Notes under the pieces: generated by a model
What the model saw: the letters and a program-made list of their open reading frames with translations, nothing else
Told to the model about the DNA's origin: nothing
Databases searched by the model: none
Translations under genes and position numbers: made by a program
Part shown: piece after piece, positions 1-9,922 of the stretch
Position numbering within the stretch: the first letter of the stretch is position 1
How the letters are laid out: the number at the start of each line of letters is the position of its first letter
Source of the DNA: Limnohabitans sp. WS1
GTDB taxonomy: Bacteria; Pseudomonadota; Gammaproteobacteria; Burkholderiales; Burkholderiaceae_C
Length of the DNA stretch: 64,000 nt
Assembly (NCBI RefSeq): GCF_003063265.1
Contig: NZ_NERU01000003.1
Location: forward strand, 292,516 to 356,515
Reading direction: 5' to 3'

Positions 1-410
1 CCAACGTACCGGGCCAGTGGGCCATCCAGACAGCCTTGGGTGGACATCAGAGCATCAATGAACTGGTAGGCGAGGGCGGTCGTCTGCGCAAGCAACGTGA
101 CCTGGCGCACCAACTGATCACCGCCATACCTGGCGTCAGCTGTGTCAAGCCCCGTGCGGCTTTGTACATGTTCCCCAAACTCGATCCGAAAATCTATCCG
201 GTGCAGGACGACCAGGACTTTTTCTTGCAACTGCTGGAAGAAACCAAGGTCATGCTGGTTCAGGGCACGGGCTTCAACTGGCCCGATGCCGACCATTTCC
301 GGATCGTATTTTTGCCGCATGAAGACGACCTGCGCGAAGCCATTGGCCGCGTGGCGCGGTTCCTCGAAAGCGCTCGCAAGCGTTTTGGCACCGACAAATT
401 GGTGGCCTGA
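1..410 (+). CDS. Pyridoxal-phosphate aminotransferase, alanine type (3' part only)
   Basis: The reading frame is open from the first bases of the window, so the gene begins upstream; about 135 C-terminal residues are visible. The first residues (NVPGQWAIQTALGG) and the closing small domain resemble the AlaA/AlaC/AlaT class I aminotransferases, which interconvert pyruvate and alanine with glutamate as amino donor using PLP. The PLP lysine is not in view. The gene ends 51 bases before hom, on the same strand, an arrangement common in Burkholderiales. The family is clear; the exact substrate is inferred. Confidence 0.8.
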   Translation, partial: NVPGQWAIQTALGGHQSINELVGEGGRLRKQRDLAHQLITAIPGVSCVKPRAALYMFPKLDPKIYPVQDDQDFFLQLLEETKVMLVQGTGFNWPDADHFRIVFLPHEDDLREAIGRVARFLESARKRFGTDKLVA

Positions 411-461
411 TTTTTTCAAGAAATGCCTGGCTTGGCTGGGCGCAACGTTAAAGAGAAGTGA

Positions 462-1784
462 ATGAAACCGATCAAAGTGGGCCTCTTGGGCATTGGGACT
501 GTTGGCAGTGGCACCTTCAACGTGCTCCAGCGCAACCAGCAAGAAATTCAGCGCCGTGCCGGCCGTGGCATTGAAATCGCCATGGTGGCCGATCTGGATG
601 TGGCGCGTGCTCAGGCCCTGGTGGGTGAGGGCGTTCAGGTGGTGGCCGATGCCCGTGCCGTGATTGCCAACCCCGAGATCGACATCGTGATCGAGCTGAT
701 TGGCGGCTACGGCATTGCCAAAGCCCTGGTCATGGAAGCCATTGCCGCAGGCAAACATGTGGTCACGGCCAACAAGGCCTTGCTGGCCGTGCACGGCACC
801 GAGATTTTTGCGGCGGCCCAGGCCAAAGGCGTGATGGTGGCGTTTGAAGCCGCCGTGGCAGGCGGCATCCCGATCATCAAAGCGCTGCGCGAGGGCTTGA
901 CCGCCAACAGCATCCAGTGGGTGGCCGGCATCATCAACGGCACGACCAACTTCATCCTCTCCGAGATGCGCGACAAGGGCTTGGACTTTGGCGTGGTGCT
1001 CAAGGAAGCCCAGCGCCTGGGTTATGCCGAAGCTGATCCGACCTTTGACATCGAGGGCGTGGACGCCGCGCACAAAGTGACTCTGATGAGTGCGATCGCG
1101 TTTGGCATTCCGGTGCAGTTTGACAAAGCCTATGTCGAAGGCATCACCAAGCTGGGCGCGGCCGACATCAAATACGCCGAGCAATTGGGCTACCGAATCA
1201 AGCTCTTGGGCATCACCAAACGCACCGCGCAAGGCATTGAGTTGCGCGTGCACCCCAGCCTGGTGCCTACACAACGGCTGATCGCCAATGTTGAAGGTGC
1301 TATGAACGCCGTCATGGTGCAGGGTGACGCCGTGGGCACCACCTTGTATTACGGCAAAGGCGCAGGCTCCGAGCCCACCGCCAGCGCGGTGATTGCCGAC
1401 TTGGTGGACATCACCCGTTTGCACACCGCCGACCCCCTCAACCGCGTGCCGCACCTGGCTTTCCAGCCGGGGGCGATGAGCGATTTGAGTGTTTTGCCCA
1501 TGTCCGAAGTCGTGACCAGTTATTACCTGCGTTTGCGCGTGGCCGACCAAGCGGGCGTGCTGGCCAAGCTGACCGGTTTGCTGGCCGAAGCGGGTATCAG
1601 CATCGACGCCGTCTTGCAGCGCGAGGCCGATCAGGTCAGCCAAGCAGGTGAAAACCAGACCGACGTGATCATCCTGACCCACGACACCCGCGAAGGCACC
1701 TTGAATGATGTGCTGGCCCAAATGCAGGCCTTGCCCACCGTCATGGCGCCCATCGTGCGCATTCGCAAGGAAGAGTTGAACTGA
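462..1784 (+). CDS. hom: Homoserine dehydrogenase
   Basis: Reduces aspartate semialdehyde to homoserine with NAD(P)H, the branch point to threonine and methionine, in the cytoplasm. The 440 residues match the single-function form. The N-terminus carries a Rossmann GxGxxG (GIGTVGSG, about residues 10-17), the central catalytic domain contains the GIINGTTNFIL signature near residue 150, and a C-terminal ACT domain begins near residue 350 (RLRVADQAGVLAKL), the usual site of threonine feedback inhibition. An AGAGAAG-like ribosome site precedes the ATG. The stop overlaps the thrC start by one base (TGATG), so the two genes are probably translationally coupled. Confidence 0.97.
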   Translation: MKPIKVGLLGIGTVGSGTFNVLQRNQQEIQRRAGRGIEIAMVADLDVARAQALVGEGVQVVADARAVIANPEIDIVIELIGGYGIAKALVMEAIAAGKHVVTANKALLAVHGTEIFAAAQAKGVMVAFEAAVAGGIPIIKALREGLTANSIQWVAGIINGTTNFILSEMRDKGLDFGVVLKEAQRLGYAEADPTFDIEGVDAAHKVTLMSAIAFGIPVQFDKAYVEGITKLGAADIKYAEQLGYRIKLLGITKRTAQGIELRVHPSLVPTQRLIANVEGAMNAVMVQGDAVGTTLYYGKGAGSEPTASAVIADLVDITRLHTADPLNRVPHLAFQPGAMSDLSVLPMSEVVTSYYLRLRVADQAGVLAKLTGLLAEAGISIDAVLQREADQVSQAGENQTDVIILTHDTREGTLNDVLAQMQALPTVMAPIVRIRKEELN

Positions 1785-3229
1785 TGCGTTACCTGTCGAC
1801 CCGCGGCCACGCCGACCGCAAACAATTTTGTGAAATCCTGCTCGAAGGGCTGGCACCGGACGGCGGCTTGTACCTGCCTGAAAGCTACCCCCAGCTGGAT
1901 GCCGACAAGCTCCAGGCGTTGCGTCAGGTCTGGCAAAGCCGTGGCTATGCAGCTCTGGCGTTTGAAGTGCTGTCGCTCTACATCGACGACATTCCTGCCG
2001 CCGACCTGAAAGCGCTGTGCGAGAAAACCTACACCGAAGCGGTGTTTGGCACCCCGCAGATCGTTCCGCTCAAGCCCTTGCAGGCCGCAGGTTCGCCCCA
2101 GCCAGAGTTGTATTTGGAAGCCTTGTCCAATGGCCCCACCTTGGCCTTCAAGGACATGGCCATGCAGTTGCTGGGCAACTTGTTCGAGTACGAACTGGCC
2201 CGTCGGGGCGAAGAGCTGAATATTTTGGGCGCGACATCCGGCGACACCGGCAGCGCGGCCGAATACGCCATGCGTGGCAAGGCCGGTGTGCGTGTGTTCA
2301 TGACCAGCCCCAATGGCCGCATGAGTCCGTTCCAGCAAGCGCAGATGTTCAGCCTGCTCGACGAGAACATCCACAACATCGCCATCGACGGCGTGTTCGA
2401 CGACTGCCAGGACATCGTCAAAGCCGTCTCCAACGATCTGGATTTCAAGCGCCAATACAAAATCGGTACCGTCAACTCCATCAATTGGGCACGCTTGCTG
2501 GCCCAAGTGGTGTATTACTTTGCCGGTTACTTCCAGGCCACCCAAAGCAATGACCAGAAGGTCAGCTTCACGGTGCCCAGCGGTAATTTTGGCAACGTCT
2601 GCGCCGGTCATGTAGCCCGCATGATGGGCTTGCCGATTGACCGCTTGGTCGTGGCCACCAACGAAAATGATGTGCTCGACGAGTTTTTCCGCACCGGCAT
2701 TTACCGCGTGCGTGGCACGGCCGACACGCATGAAACCTCCAGCCCCTCCATGGACATTTCCAAGGCTAGCAACTTCGAACGCTTTGTGTTCGATTTGTTG
2801 GAGCGCGATGGTGCCCAAACCAAAGCCATTTTTGGCGAAGGTTTGTCCCGCCATGGTTTCTTTGATTTGTCGGGCGACCCACGCTTTGCCCAAGCCGCCG
2901 CCACCTACGGTTTTGACAGCGGACGCAGCACCCATGGCGACCGCTTGAAGACCATTCAACAGGTGTTTGCCACCTATGGCGTGATGATCGACACCCACAC
3001 CGCCGACGGCGTGAAAGTGGCCAAGGAGCATCTGGATTCGCAGGTGCCCATGATCGTGCTGGAAACCGCCTTGCCCATCAAGTTTGCCGCCACCATCGTC
3101 GAAGCCTTGGGCCGCCAGCCTGAGCGCCCAGCGCAGTTTGAAGGCATCGAAGCCTTGCCCAAACGTGTTCAGGTCATGGCGGCGGATGTCGACTTGATCA
3201 AGGCTTACATCACACAACACTGCGACTGA
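1784..3229 (+). CDS. thrC: Threonine synthase
   Basis: PLP enzyme converting O-phosphohomoserine to threonine, the last step of the pathway begun by hom. At 481 residues it is the longer, class 2 type found in proteobacteria. It starts with the typical MRYLSTRG N-terminus; the PLP lysine lies in LAFKDMAMQ near residue 122, and the phosphate-binding glycine/serine loop in GATSGDTGSAA near residue 150. It overlaps hom by one base and is followed five bases later by moeA on the same strand. Confidence 0.97.
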   Translation: MRYLSTRGHADRKQFCEILLEGLAPDGGLYLPESYPQLDADKLQALRQVWQSRGYAALAFEVLSLYIDDIPAADLKALCEKTYTEAVFGTPQIVPLKPLQAAGSPQPELYLEALSNGPTLAFKDMAMQLLGNLFEYELARRGEELNILGATSGDTGSAAEYAMRGKAGVRVFMTSPNGRMSPFQQAQMFSLLDENIHNIAIDGVFDDCQDIVKAVSNDLDFKRQYKIGTVNSINWARLLAQVVYYFAGYFQATQSNDQKVSFTVPSGNFGNVCAGHVARMMGLPIDRLVVATNENDVLDEFFRTGIYRVRGTADTHETSSPSMDISKASNFERFVFDLLERDGAQTKAIFGEGLSRHGFFDLSGDPRFAQAAATYGFDSGRSTHGDRLKTIQQVFATYGVMIDTHTADGVKVAKEHLDSQVPMIVLETALPIKFAATIVEALGRQPERPAQFEGIEALPKRVQVMAADVDLIKAYITQHCD

Positions 3230-3234
3230 CTTTC

Positions 3235-4494
3235 ATGAGCACTGCCCCACGCGCCCCGTTGATGTCGCTTGACGACGCCTTGCAAGCCTTGTTGGCGCAC
3301 ATCCAACCCTTGACCACAGTGGAGTCTGTGGCCACGCTGGACGCCGACGGACGCATCCTGGCCCAAGACCTTGTGTCCGCCTTGCAAGTGCCCGCTTTTG
3401 ACAATTCATCCATGGACGGTTATGCCGTGCGCAGTGCGGATGTGCAGCACCTGGGCAGCGAGTTGACTGTGACGCAGCGCATTGCCGCAGGCCACTTTGG
3501 TGAGGCCTTGCTGCCGGGTCAAGCCGCGCGTATTTTCACAGGCGCACCTGTGCCACCTGGGGCGGATGCGATTGTGATGCAAGAGCAAACCGAAGCCGTG
3601 CCGGGACAAGACGCCACACGGGTGCGTTTTTTGACCACCGCCGAGGCGGGGCAATGGGTGCGCCGCAGTGGCGAAGATGTTCGTGCAGGCGAGACTGTGC
3701 TGCAGCGTGGCCAAAAACTGGGGCCCGCGCAATTGGGATTGGCCGCCAGTTTGGGCCTGTCCCATCTGCAGGTTGTTGCCCGGCCCAAAGTGGCTTTGTT
3801 TTCGACCGGTGACGAGTTGGTCATGCCCGGTGATGTGGCCCCTGCCGACATGCCGCCCGGGTCCATCTACAACTCGAACCGTTTTTTCCTGCGGGCTTTG
3901 TTGCACCGATTGGGCTGCGAGGTGAGCGATTTGGGCATCGTCCCGGATCGCCGCGAGGCCACTGTCGCCGCACTGAAAACAGCCGCTGACCACCACGACT
4001 TGATTGTCACCAGCGGTGGCGTATCGGTGGGTGAGGAAGACCACGTCAAACCGGCGGTTCAATCACTCGGCGAGTTGGCGCTTTGGCAAATTGCCATGAA
4101 GCCGGGCAAGCCTTTTGCCTACGGCCATGTTCGGCGTGAGACGGCCTCGGGTGCGGCACATTTTGTAGGCTTGCCTGGCAACCCGGTGTCAAGCTTCATC
4201 ACCTTTTTGCTCTTGGTGAAACCCTTGATTTTGGCGCTGCAAGGATCGGCGTCAGCGCCGCCCGTGCCGTACCGCTTGCCGGCCCACTTTGATTTGCTCA
4301 AGGCTGACAAGCGGCGTGAATTTTTGCGCGTTCGCCGCAATGCACAAGGTGGACTCGATTTGTTTCCGAACCAAAGCTCCGGCGTTTTGACCTCGGTTGT
4401 CTGGGGCGATGGCGTGGTCGATAACCCGGCGGGTCACACCATTGCCCATGGTGACTTGCTCAATTTTTGGTCCTTTTCAGAATGGCTGTCATGA
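3235..4494 (+). CDS. moeA: Molybdopterin molybdenumtransferase MoeA
   Basis: Inserts molybdate into adenylylated molybdopterin to give the active cofactor. The 419 residues show the MoeA layout: an N-terminal domain with the conserved DNSSMDGYAV motif (about residues 57-66), the MogA-like central domain with STGDEL and the TSGGVSVG motif near residue 260, then GLPGNPVSS and a C-terminal beta barrel. It follows thrC by five bases with no obvious ribosome site of its own. Its stop overlaps the moaD start as ATGA. The rest of cofactor synthesis (moaA, moaC, mog) is not in the window. Confidence 0.96.
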   Translation: MSTAPRAPLMSLDDALQALLAHIQPLTTVESVATLDADGRILAQDLVSALQVPAFDNSSMDGYAVRSADVQHLGSELTVTQRIAAGHFGEALLPGQAARIFTGAPVPPGADAIVMQEQTEAVPGQDATRVRFLTTAEAGQWVRRSGEDVRAGETVLQRGQKLGPAQLGLAASLGLSHLQVVARPKVALFSTGDELVMPGDVAPADMPPGSIYNSNRFFLRALLHRLGCEVSDLGIVPDRREATVAALKTAADHHDLIVTSGGVSVGEEDHVKPAVQSLGELALWQIAMKPGKPFAYGHVRRETASGAAHFVGLPGNPVSSFITFLLLVKPLILALQGSASAPPVPYRLPAHFDLLKADKRREFLRVRRNAQGGLDLFPNQSSGVLTSVVWGDGVVDNPAGHTIAHGDLLNFWSFSEWLS

Positions 4495-4742
4495 AAATTC
4501 AGCTGCGTTATTTCGCCTCACTGCGTGAAACCATCGGTGTGGGCAGCGAAACCCTAGAGACTTCGGCTGCCGATGTGGCGAGCTTGCGCCAAACGCTCAT
4601 TGAAAGGGGTGGCGTGTATGCTCAATGCTTGGCCCTGGGTTTGCCGGTGCGGGTGGCCGTCAACCAAATCATGGCCAGTGACGCTACACCACTGACGGCT
4701 GATTGCGAAGTGGCGTTTTTTCCACCCGTGACGGGGGGCTGA
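4491..4742 (+). CDS. moaD: Molybdopterin synthase sulfur carrier subunit MoaD
   Basis: Small ubiquitin-like protein (83 residues) whose C-terminal glycine is thiocarboxylated and donates sulfur to precursor Z in the MoaD2-MoaE2 complex. The C-terminus FFPPVTGG has the required Gly-Gly. I chose the ATG at 4491, which overlaps the moeA stop (ATGA) and gives the normal N-terminus MKIQLRYFASLR; a longer frame beginning at 4467 adds eight residues with no family match. moaE follows four bases later. Confidence 0.95.
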   Translation: MKIQLRYFASLRETIGVGSETLETSAADVASLRQTLIERGGVYAQCLALGLPVRVAVNQIMASDATPLTADCEVAFFPPVTGG

Positions 4743-4746
4743 TCAC

Positions 4747-5238
4747 ATGCTGACGTCCCAAGTGACCATTCAGACCGAAGACTTCGATCTGTCGCAAGAA
4801 ATCATCACCCTGCGTGCACAAGACTTGCGTGTAGGCGCTGTGTGCAGTTTTGTGGGCACCGTGCGCGACACCCGTGCACTCACCGGGCAGCCCGCCGACG
4901 AGGTGCAGGCCATGGAACTTGAGCATTACCCCGGCATGACCGAAAAATCGATCGAGGCCATGATCGAGCAAGCCCACCAGCGCTTTGATTTTTACGCCGC
5001 CCGCATCGTGCACCGCGTGGGTCGTTTGTTGCCCGCAGACCAAATTGTGTTGGTGGCCGTGACCTCGGCGCACCGTGGTGAGAGTTTCAAGGCCTGTGAG
5101 TTTTTGATGGATTACCTCAAAACCCAAGCGCCATTCTGGAAAAAAGAGCAAACACCTCAGGGCGCACAGTGGGTCGATGCCCGGGTGTCAGACGATGCGG
5201 CTTTGGCCCGCTGGGGCATCGCCGCAAGCAATGCCTGA
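4747..5238 (+). CDS. moaE: Molybdopterin synthase catalytic subunit MoaE
   Basis: Large subunit of molybdopterin synthase, forming the dithiolene of molybdopterin from cyclic pyranopterin monophosphate with sulfur delivered by MoaD. The 163 residues include the family signature GAVCSFVGTVRD near residue 30, LEHYPGMTEK near residue 58, the VGRLLPADQIVLVAVTSAHR stretch and the active-site lysine region FWKKEQ near residue 135. It closes the moeA-moaD-moaE run and converges on the next gene, with only ten bases between their stop codons. Confidence 0.96.
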   Translation: MLTSQVTIQTEDFDLSQEIITLRAQDLRVGAVCSFVGTVRDTRALTGQPADEVQAMELEHYPGMTEKSIEAMIEQAHQRFDFYAARIVHRVGRLLPADQIVLVAVTSAHRGESFKACEFLMDYLKTQAPFWKKEQTPQGAQWVDARVSDDAALARWGIAASNA

Positions 5239-5248
5239 GGGTCGGCGC

Positions 5249-5797
5249 TCAATGGCTGTAGCGAGGTGGTGAGGGTGCCAGCAATGGCGCTGCCTCAGTG
5301 GGTTTGACCACGGCCGTCAACCCCCATTGGGCTTTGTCGGCCGCCTGCTGAATCAGGTGAACCATGCCGTGCACCAAGCTCACCTGAAGGCGTAACTGAC
5401 ACGAACGCACTTGCTGCGGGTCGGTTTTGTCTTCGAAGCTGATTTCCATTCCACCTTTGGCCAAAATGCTCAAGTGCGCGTCGGTGATCAGCATGGGCTC
5501 ACTGCCCAAAGGCAATTGTGTGGCCTGGGTCTCAAACGGGGTTGAAAAATCGGCTTTTTGTAAAAAAGCATCCCGCTTGAGTTCGCTCAAAAGTTGTTGT
5601 GATGCGCTGTCAGGCGCGGCGACACCCGGCTGCGCTGCCTCGAGTCGAGCGGCGGATTGTTCAATCGCAGGCATGAACCTTTGGGTCATGCGGCGGGTCA
5701 GCCAAAACCTGAATTCCTGACTGTCCTGGGTGTTCAGTCGCAACAACAGACGGTCTTGTCGCTCGTCGTGGAGAACGGAAAGTTGATGAATGTTCAT
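5249..5797 (-). CDS. Hypothetical protein, 182 residues
   Basis: I do not recognise this protein. The start at 5797 (MNIHQLSVLHDERQDR) is the natural one for a gene divergent from clpB; the same frame continues far upstream antisense to clpB, and that extension is a shadow. The sequence has no signal peptide or membrane segment, an N-terminal stretch rich in arginine and leucine, then a mixed C-terminal domain with a predicted strand-rich pattern (DAHLSILAKGGMEISFED) and a proline-rich end. Its short stop-to-stop distance to moaE and its own promoter region shared with clpB suggest a real, lineage-conserved gene of unknown role. Confidence 0.75.
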   Translation of the reverse strand: MNIHQLSVLHDERQDRLLLRLNTQDSQEFRFWLTRRMTQRFMPAIEQSAARLEAAQPGVAAPDSASQQLLSELKRDAFLQKADFSTPFETQATQLPLGSEPMLITDAHLSILAKGGMEISFEDKTDPQQVRSCQLRLQVSLVHGMVHLIQQAADKAQWGLTAVVKPTEAAPLLAPSPPRYSH

Positions 5798-5884
5798 ACT
5801 TTTGATTCTAGACAAAGTGCGGTGCCCAGTCGGTCTTGAAAATGTAACTTTCAGCACAAGCTGAATGGCATTGGAGAACCACAC

Positions 5885-8497
5885 ATGCGAACTGACAAAC
5901 TCACGACCAAATTTCAAGAGGCCCTGTCCGACGCCCAGTCGCTGGCCTTGGGAAAAGACCATGCCTACATCGAAGCGGTGCACGTCTTGTCCACCATGCT
6001 CAAACAAGAAGACGGCCCCAAAGCCATTTTGTTGCGAGCAGGCGTTCAGGTGCCCGCTTTGCTGCAGTCGGTGGATGCGGCCATTGCACGCCTGCCTCAG
6101 GTGACGGGGCAAGACCAAGTGCAGGTTGGCCCCGATCTGGTCAAACTTCTGCAAGCGGCAGAAAAAGAATCCATCAAGCGCGGTGATGCGTTCATTGCGG
6201 GTGAGCTGTTTTTGTTGGCTTTGACAGAAAGCAAATCTGAGGCCGGTCGCTTGGCCAAAGAGCACGGGCTCAACCGTAAAAATCTGGAAAGCGCTATCGC
6301 GGCTGTTCGTGGTGGGCAAACCGTGGGCAGTGCCGACGCCGAAGGCCAGCGCGAGGCCCTCAAAAAATACTGCATCGACCTGACTGAGCGTGCTCGCATG
6401 GGCAAGCTCGATCCGGTGATCGGCCGTGACGATGAAATCCGCCGTGCCATTCAGGTCCTGCAGCGGCGAACCAAAAATAACCCGGTTTTGATTGGTGAAC
6501 CCGGCGTTGGCAAAACGGCCATTGTGGAAGGTTTGGCCCAGCGCATTGTGGCTGGGGAAGTGCCTGACTCGCTCAAGGGCAAACGCGTGCTGTCGCTGGA
6601 CATGGCTGCTTTGCTTGCCGGTGCCAAGTTTCGAGGCGAGTTTGAGGAGCGCCTGAAAACCGTGCTCAGCGAACTGGCCAAAGACGAAGGCCAAACCATC
6701 GTGTTCATCGACGAGTTGCACACCATGGTGGGCGCAGGCAAAGCCGAAGGCGCCATGGACGCGGGCAACATGCTCAAGCCCGCACTGGCCCGGGGTGAAC
6801 TCCATTGTGTGGGCGCAACCACCTTGGACGAATACCGCAAATACATCGAAAAAGACGCGGCCCTGGAGCGTCGTTTTCAAAAAATTCTGGTCAACGAACC
6901 CACGGTGGAGGCCACCATTGCCATCTTGCGTGGTTTGCAAGAAAAGTACGAAATTCACCACGGCGTGGACATCACCGACCCGGCCATTGTGGCGGCGGCC
7001 GAGCTGAGCCACCGCTACATCACCGACCGGTTTTTGCCCGACAAGGCCATCGACTTGATCGACGAGGCAGCAGCCAAAATCAAGATCGAGATCGACTCCA
7101 AACCCGAAGTCATGGACAAGCTCGACCGCCGTTTGATCCAGTTGCAAATTGAGCGGGAGGCCGTGCGCCGGGAAAACGATGAGGCTTCGCAAAAACGCTT
7201 TGCCCTGATTGAAGAAGAAATTGTCAAACTGAAAAAGGAATCGGCCGATTTGGAAGAAATCTGGCGTGCTGAAAAATCGCAGGCCCAAGGTGGGCAACAG
7301 GTGCGTGAAGAAATCGACCACATCAAGCAGCAAATTGAAGAGTTGACCCGTCAAGGTGATTTCAACAAAGTGGCCGAGTTGCAATATGGCAAGTTGCCTG
7401 CTCTGGAAAAAACCCTGAAAGAAGTGCAAGCCAAAGAAGCCGCCCCCGGTGAAAAACCCAGCCACCGTTTGTTGCGCACGCAAGTGGGGGCTGAAGAAAT
7501 CGCCGAAGTTGTCTCCCGTGCCACGGGCATTCCGGTGTCCAAAATGATGCAAGGTGAACGAGAAAAACTGCTTCAAATGGAAGACAAACTGCACCAACGC
7601 GTGGTCGGTCAAGACGAAGCCATTGCCGCCGTGGCCAATGCCATTCGCCGCTCTCGTTCGGGTTTGTCCGACCCGAATCGCCCCACGGGCTCCTTTCTTT
7701 TCCTGGGCCCGACGGGCGTGGGCAAAACAGAGTTGTGCAAAGCATTGGCTGGCTTTTTGTTTGACAGCGAAGACCACCTGATTCGCATGGACATGAGCGA
7801 ATTCATGGAAAAGCACTCGGTCGCCCGGTTGATCGGTGCGCCTCCAGGTTATGTGGGTTACGAGGAGGGCGGATACCTGACCGAGGCCGTGCGTCGCAAG
7901 CCTTACAGCGTTCTGCTGCTCGACGAGGTCGAAAAAGCCCACCCGGATGTGTTCAACGTCTTGCTGCAAGTGCTCGACGATGGTCGCCTGACCGATGGCC
8001 AAGGCCGCACGGTGGACTTCAAAAACACCGTGATTGTGATGACCTCCAACTTGGGTTCACACCTCATTCAGTCCATGGTGGGCCAGCCGGTCGAAGACAT
8101 CAAGGACGCGGTGTGGGACGAACTTAAGGCCCATTTTAGACCCGAGTTTCTCAACCGCATCGACGAAACCGTGGTCTTTCATGGTCTGGATGCCCAACAC
8201 ATCGCTGCCATCGCCCAGATTCAGTTGCAAGTCTTGCAAACTCGCCTGGCCCGCATGGATCTGACCTTGAAGGTCAGTGCAGCCGCGCTGTCTGAACTGG
8301 CCAAGGTCGGTTTTGACCCGGTCTTTGGGGCACGACCTTTGAAAAGGGCCATTCAGCAGCGCTTGGAAAATCCACTCTCCAAATTGCTGCTTGAGGGGCG
8401 TTTCCCGCCCAAGTGCACGATCGAGGTCTCGGTGGACCCGGTGCGGCATCCTGGATTGTTCGATTTCAAAGTGCTGGAGTGGTCTACCGAAGCCTGA
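5885..8497 (+). CDS. clpB: ATP-dependent disaggregase ClpB
   Basis: Heat-shock AAA+ hexamer that pulls polypeptides out of aggregates together with DnaK. The 870 residues match full-length ClpB: N-domain with Clp repeats (1-145), NBD1 with Walker A GEPGVGKT near residue 205 and Walker B VFIDELH, the coiled-coil M-domain (about 400-525, rich in Glu/Lys) that separates ClpB from ClpA/C, and NBD2 with GPTGVGKT near residue 610 and [15 protein letters not shown] ribosome site lies about ten bases upstream of the ATG. The 87-base gap to the divergent gene contains a CTTGAAA half-site resembling a sigma-32 -35 box, without a convincing CCCCAT -10. Confidence 0.98.
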   Translation: MRTDKLTTKFQEALSDAQSLALGKDHAYIEAVHVLSTMLKQEDGPKAILLRAGVQVPALLQSVDAAIARLPQVTGQDQVQVGPDLVKLLQAAEKESIKRGDAFIAGELFLLALTESKSEAGRLAKEHGLNRKNLESAIAAVRGGQTVGSADAEGQREALKKYCIDLTERARMGKLDPVIGRDDEIRRAIQVLQRRTKNNPVLIGEPGVGKTAIVEGLAQRIVAGEVPDSLKGKRVLSLDMAALLAGAKFRGEFEERLKTVLSELAKDEGQTIVFIDELHTMVGAGKAEGAMDAGNMLKPALARGELHCVGATTLDEYRKYIEKDAALERRFQKILVNEPTVEATIAILRGLQEKYEIHHGVDITDPAIVAAAELSHRYITDRFLPDKAIDLIDEAAAKIKIEIDSKPEVMDKLDRRLIQLQIEREAVRRENDEASQKRFALIEEEIVKLKKESADLEEIWRAEKSQAQGGQQVREEIDHIKQQIEELTRQGDFNKVAELQYGKLPALEKTLKEVQAKEAAPGEKPSHRLLRTQVGAEEIAEVVSRATGIPVSKMMQGEREKLLQMEDKLHQRVVGQDEAIAAVANAIRRSRSGLSDPNRPTGSFLFLGPTGVGKTELCKALAGFLFDSEDHLIRMDMSEFMEKHSVARLIGAPPGYVGYEEGGYLTEAVRRKPYSVLLLDEVEKAHPDVFNVLLQVLDDGRLTDGQGRTVDFKNTVIVMTSNLGSHLIQSMVGQPVEDIKDAVWDELKAHFRPEFLNRIDETVVFHGLDAQHIAAIAQIQLQVLQTRLARMDLTLKVSAAALSELAKVGFDPVFGARPLKRAIQQRLENPLSKLLLEGRFPPKCTIEVSVDPVRHPGLFDFKVLEWSTEA

Positions 8498-8640
8498 TGG
8501 CCTGACTTGGGGCGCTGTCATGCGGCCCCAAGTTTCACGGACGCGAAGACCGTTCAAGCGATTCGTTAAACTGCCCACACGCAGCGAGCGCACTTCAGAG
8601 TGTCCTGATCTTTGCGCTTGTTGCACCTGGATGGTCCTTT

Positions 8641-9879
8641 ATGCAATCGGTTGTGCTCCGTGATGAGTCTCAGCGCCCCTGGCGTGAGGATGCCCGTGTG
8701 ATGGGCTTGGTGGGTGTGGCCCATGCCAGCTCTCATTTTTCCCACCTGCTTTTGCCGTTGATGTTTCCTGTTTTTGTGCAGGAATTCGGCTGGCGCTATG
8801 CCGAGCTGGGCATGCTGAGCTCTTTGTTTTTTGTCATATCGGGCCTGGGTCAGGCTGGGGCCGGTTTTGTGGTCGACCGGTGGGGCGCAAGACCGGTGTT
8901 GTTGACCTCCATGGCCCTTTACATCTTGGCTTGCTTGCAGGCTTATGCGGCGCAAAGCTACGCCGGGCTCATGGTGGTGGCCGTCTTGGCCGGTTTGGGC
9001 AATGCACCGTTTCATCCGGTCAATTTCACCATCTTGAACCAACGGGTATCCACACCCCGATTGGGCTATGCCTTCAGTGTGCATGGTGTATCGGGCAATT
9101 TGGGCTGGGCCTTGGCACCTGTGTTTTTCAGTGTGTGCGCAGCATGGTGGGGGTGGCGTCACGCCTTTTTGGCCGCGTCAGTGTTGTATGCCTTGATCTT
9201 GGTTCTGCTTCTCATCCATCGCCAACATCTGGTCACCATCCCTGCACCGGTCGCATCCAGCCCGTCGATGCGAGAGCGTGGATCTGGCCAGGGGAGTGCC
9301 TTGGCCATTTTGCGCATGCCCGTGGTTTGGTGGTGTTTTTTGTTTTTCCTGCTGTCCACAGTGACCTTGGCCGTGGTGCAAAACTTTGCCGTTCCTATCC
9401 TCAACGCCTTGCACGGCATCAGTTTGGAGCAGGCCTCTATGACCTTGACGGCCTACATGTTGTTGGGGGCCGTAGGCATTTTGATTGGCGGCTTTCTGGC
9501 CGCGCGATTTGCGCAGGTCACCGACCGCGTGGTGGCCCTGTGCATGGTCGCAGCGGCTTTGCTGATGGCCCTTTGTGCCAGTGGATGGCTGGGGCCGCAA
9601 GCCACCTTGTGGTTGTTGGCCTTGACCGGTTTTGCCGTGGGCATCGGCGGGCCTAGCCGGGACTTGATGATCAAAAAAGGCACGCCCAAGGAGGCCACGG
9701 GCCGTGTTTATGGTTTGGTCTATTCCGGTCTCGATGTGGGCTTTGCGTTGTCCCCGCTGGTTTTTGGACTCTTCATGGACCAAGGCTGGTACACCGCCAC
9801 CTTGTTGGGGGCGGCGTTGGTCTTGTTCATCAGCGCAGGGGTGGCACTGGGTGTGGGTCAGCGATCTGTGCCGCATTGA
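8641..9879 (+). CDS. MFS transporter
   Basis: Inner-membrane major facilitator permease of 412 residues with about twelve hydrophobic segments. The loop 2-3 signature appears as GFVVDRWGARPVLL near residue 80, and its counterpart in the second half around residues 275-290 (GGFLAARFAQVTDRVV). The overall pattern resembles the fosmidomycin-resistance/FSR-like and nitrate-type MFS branches, but the substrate cannot be read from sequence. No clear Shine-Dalgarno precedes the ATG, so the start is less certain. It lies 34 bases upstream of a TPP-dependent enzyme on the same strand, so the two may be cotranscribed and the permease may serve that enzyme's substrate or product. Confidence 0.88.
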   Translation: MQSVVLRDESQRPWREDARVMGLVGVAHASSHFSHLLLPLMFPVFVQEFGWRYAELGMLSSLFFVISGLGQAGAGFVVDRWGARPVLLTSMALYILACLQAYAAQSYAGLMVVAVLAGLGNAPFHPVNFTILNQRVSTPRLGYAFSVHGVSGNLGWALAPVFFSVCAAWWGWRHAFLAASVLYALILVLLLIHRQHLVTIPAPVASSPSMRERGSGQGSALAILRMPVVWWCFLFFLLSTVTLAVVQNFAVPILNALHGISLEQASMTLTAYMLLGAVGILIGGFLAARFAQVTDRVVALCMVAAALLMALCASGWLGPQATLWLLALTGFAVGIGGPSRDLMIKKGTPKEATGRVYGLVYSGLDVGFALSPLVFGLFMDQGWYTATLLGAALVLFISAGVALGVGQRSVPH

Positions 9880-9922
9880 ACGATTACAGGTGTGACACCG
9901 TGTCATCTGGGCATTGGGCACA

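Noticed and set aside
1631..3220. 529-codon antisense frame over thrC
   Set aside because: Shadow of thrC; no match and unnatural composition.
5840..5884. Sigma-32 promoter before clpB
   Set aside because: A CTTGAAA half-site exists but no convincing CCCCAT -10 at 11-16 bases; not enough to annotate as a promoter.
5798..8002. Long antisense open frame across clpB joined to the gene at 5249-5797
   Set aside because: The part antisense to clpB is a codon-bias shadow of the high-GC coding strand (rich in His, Gln, Phe and Val). Only the part from 5797 onward has independent gene-like composition and a start.
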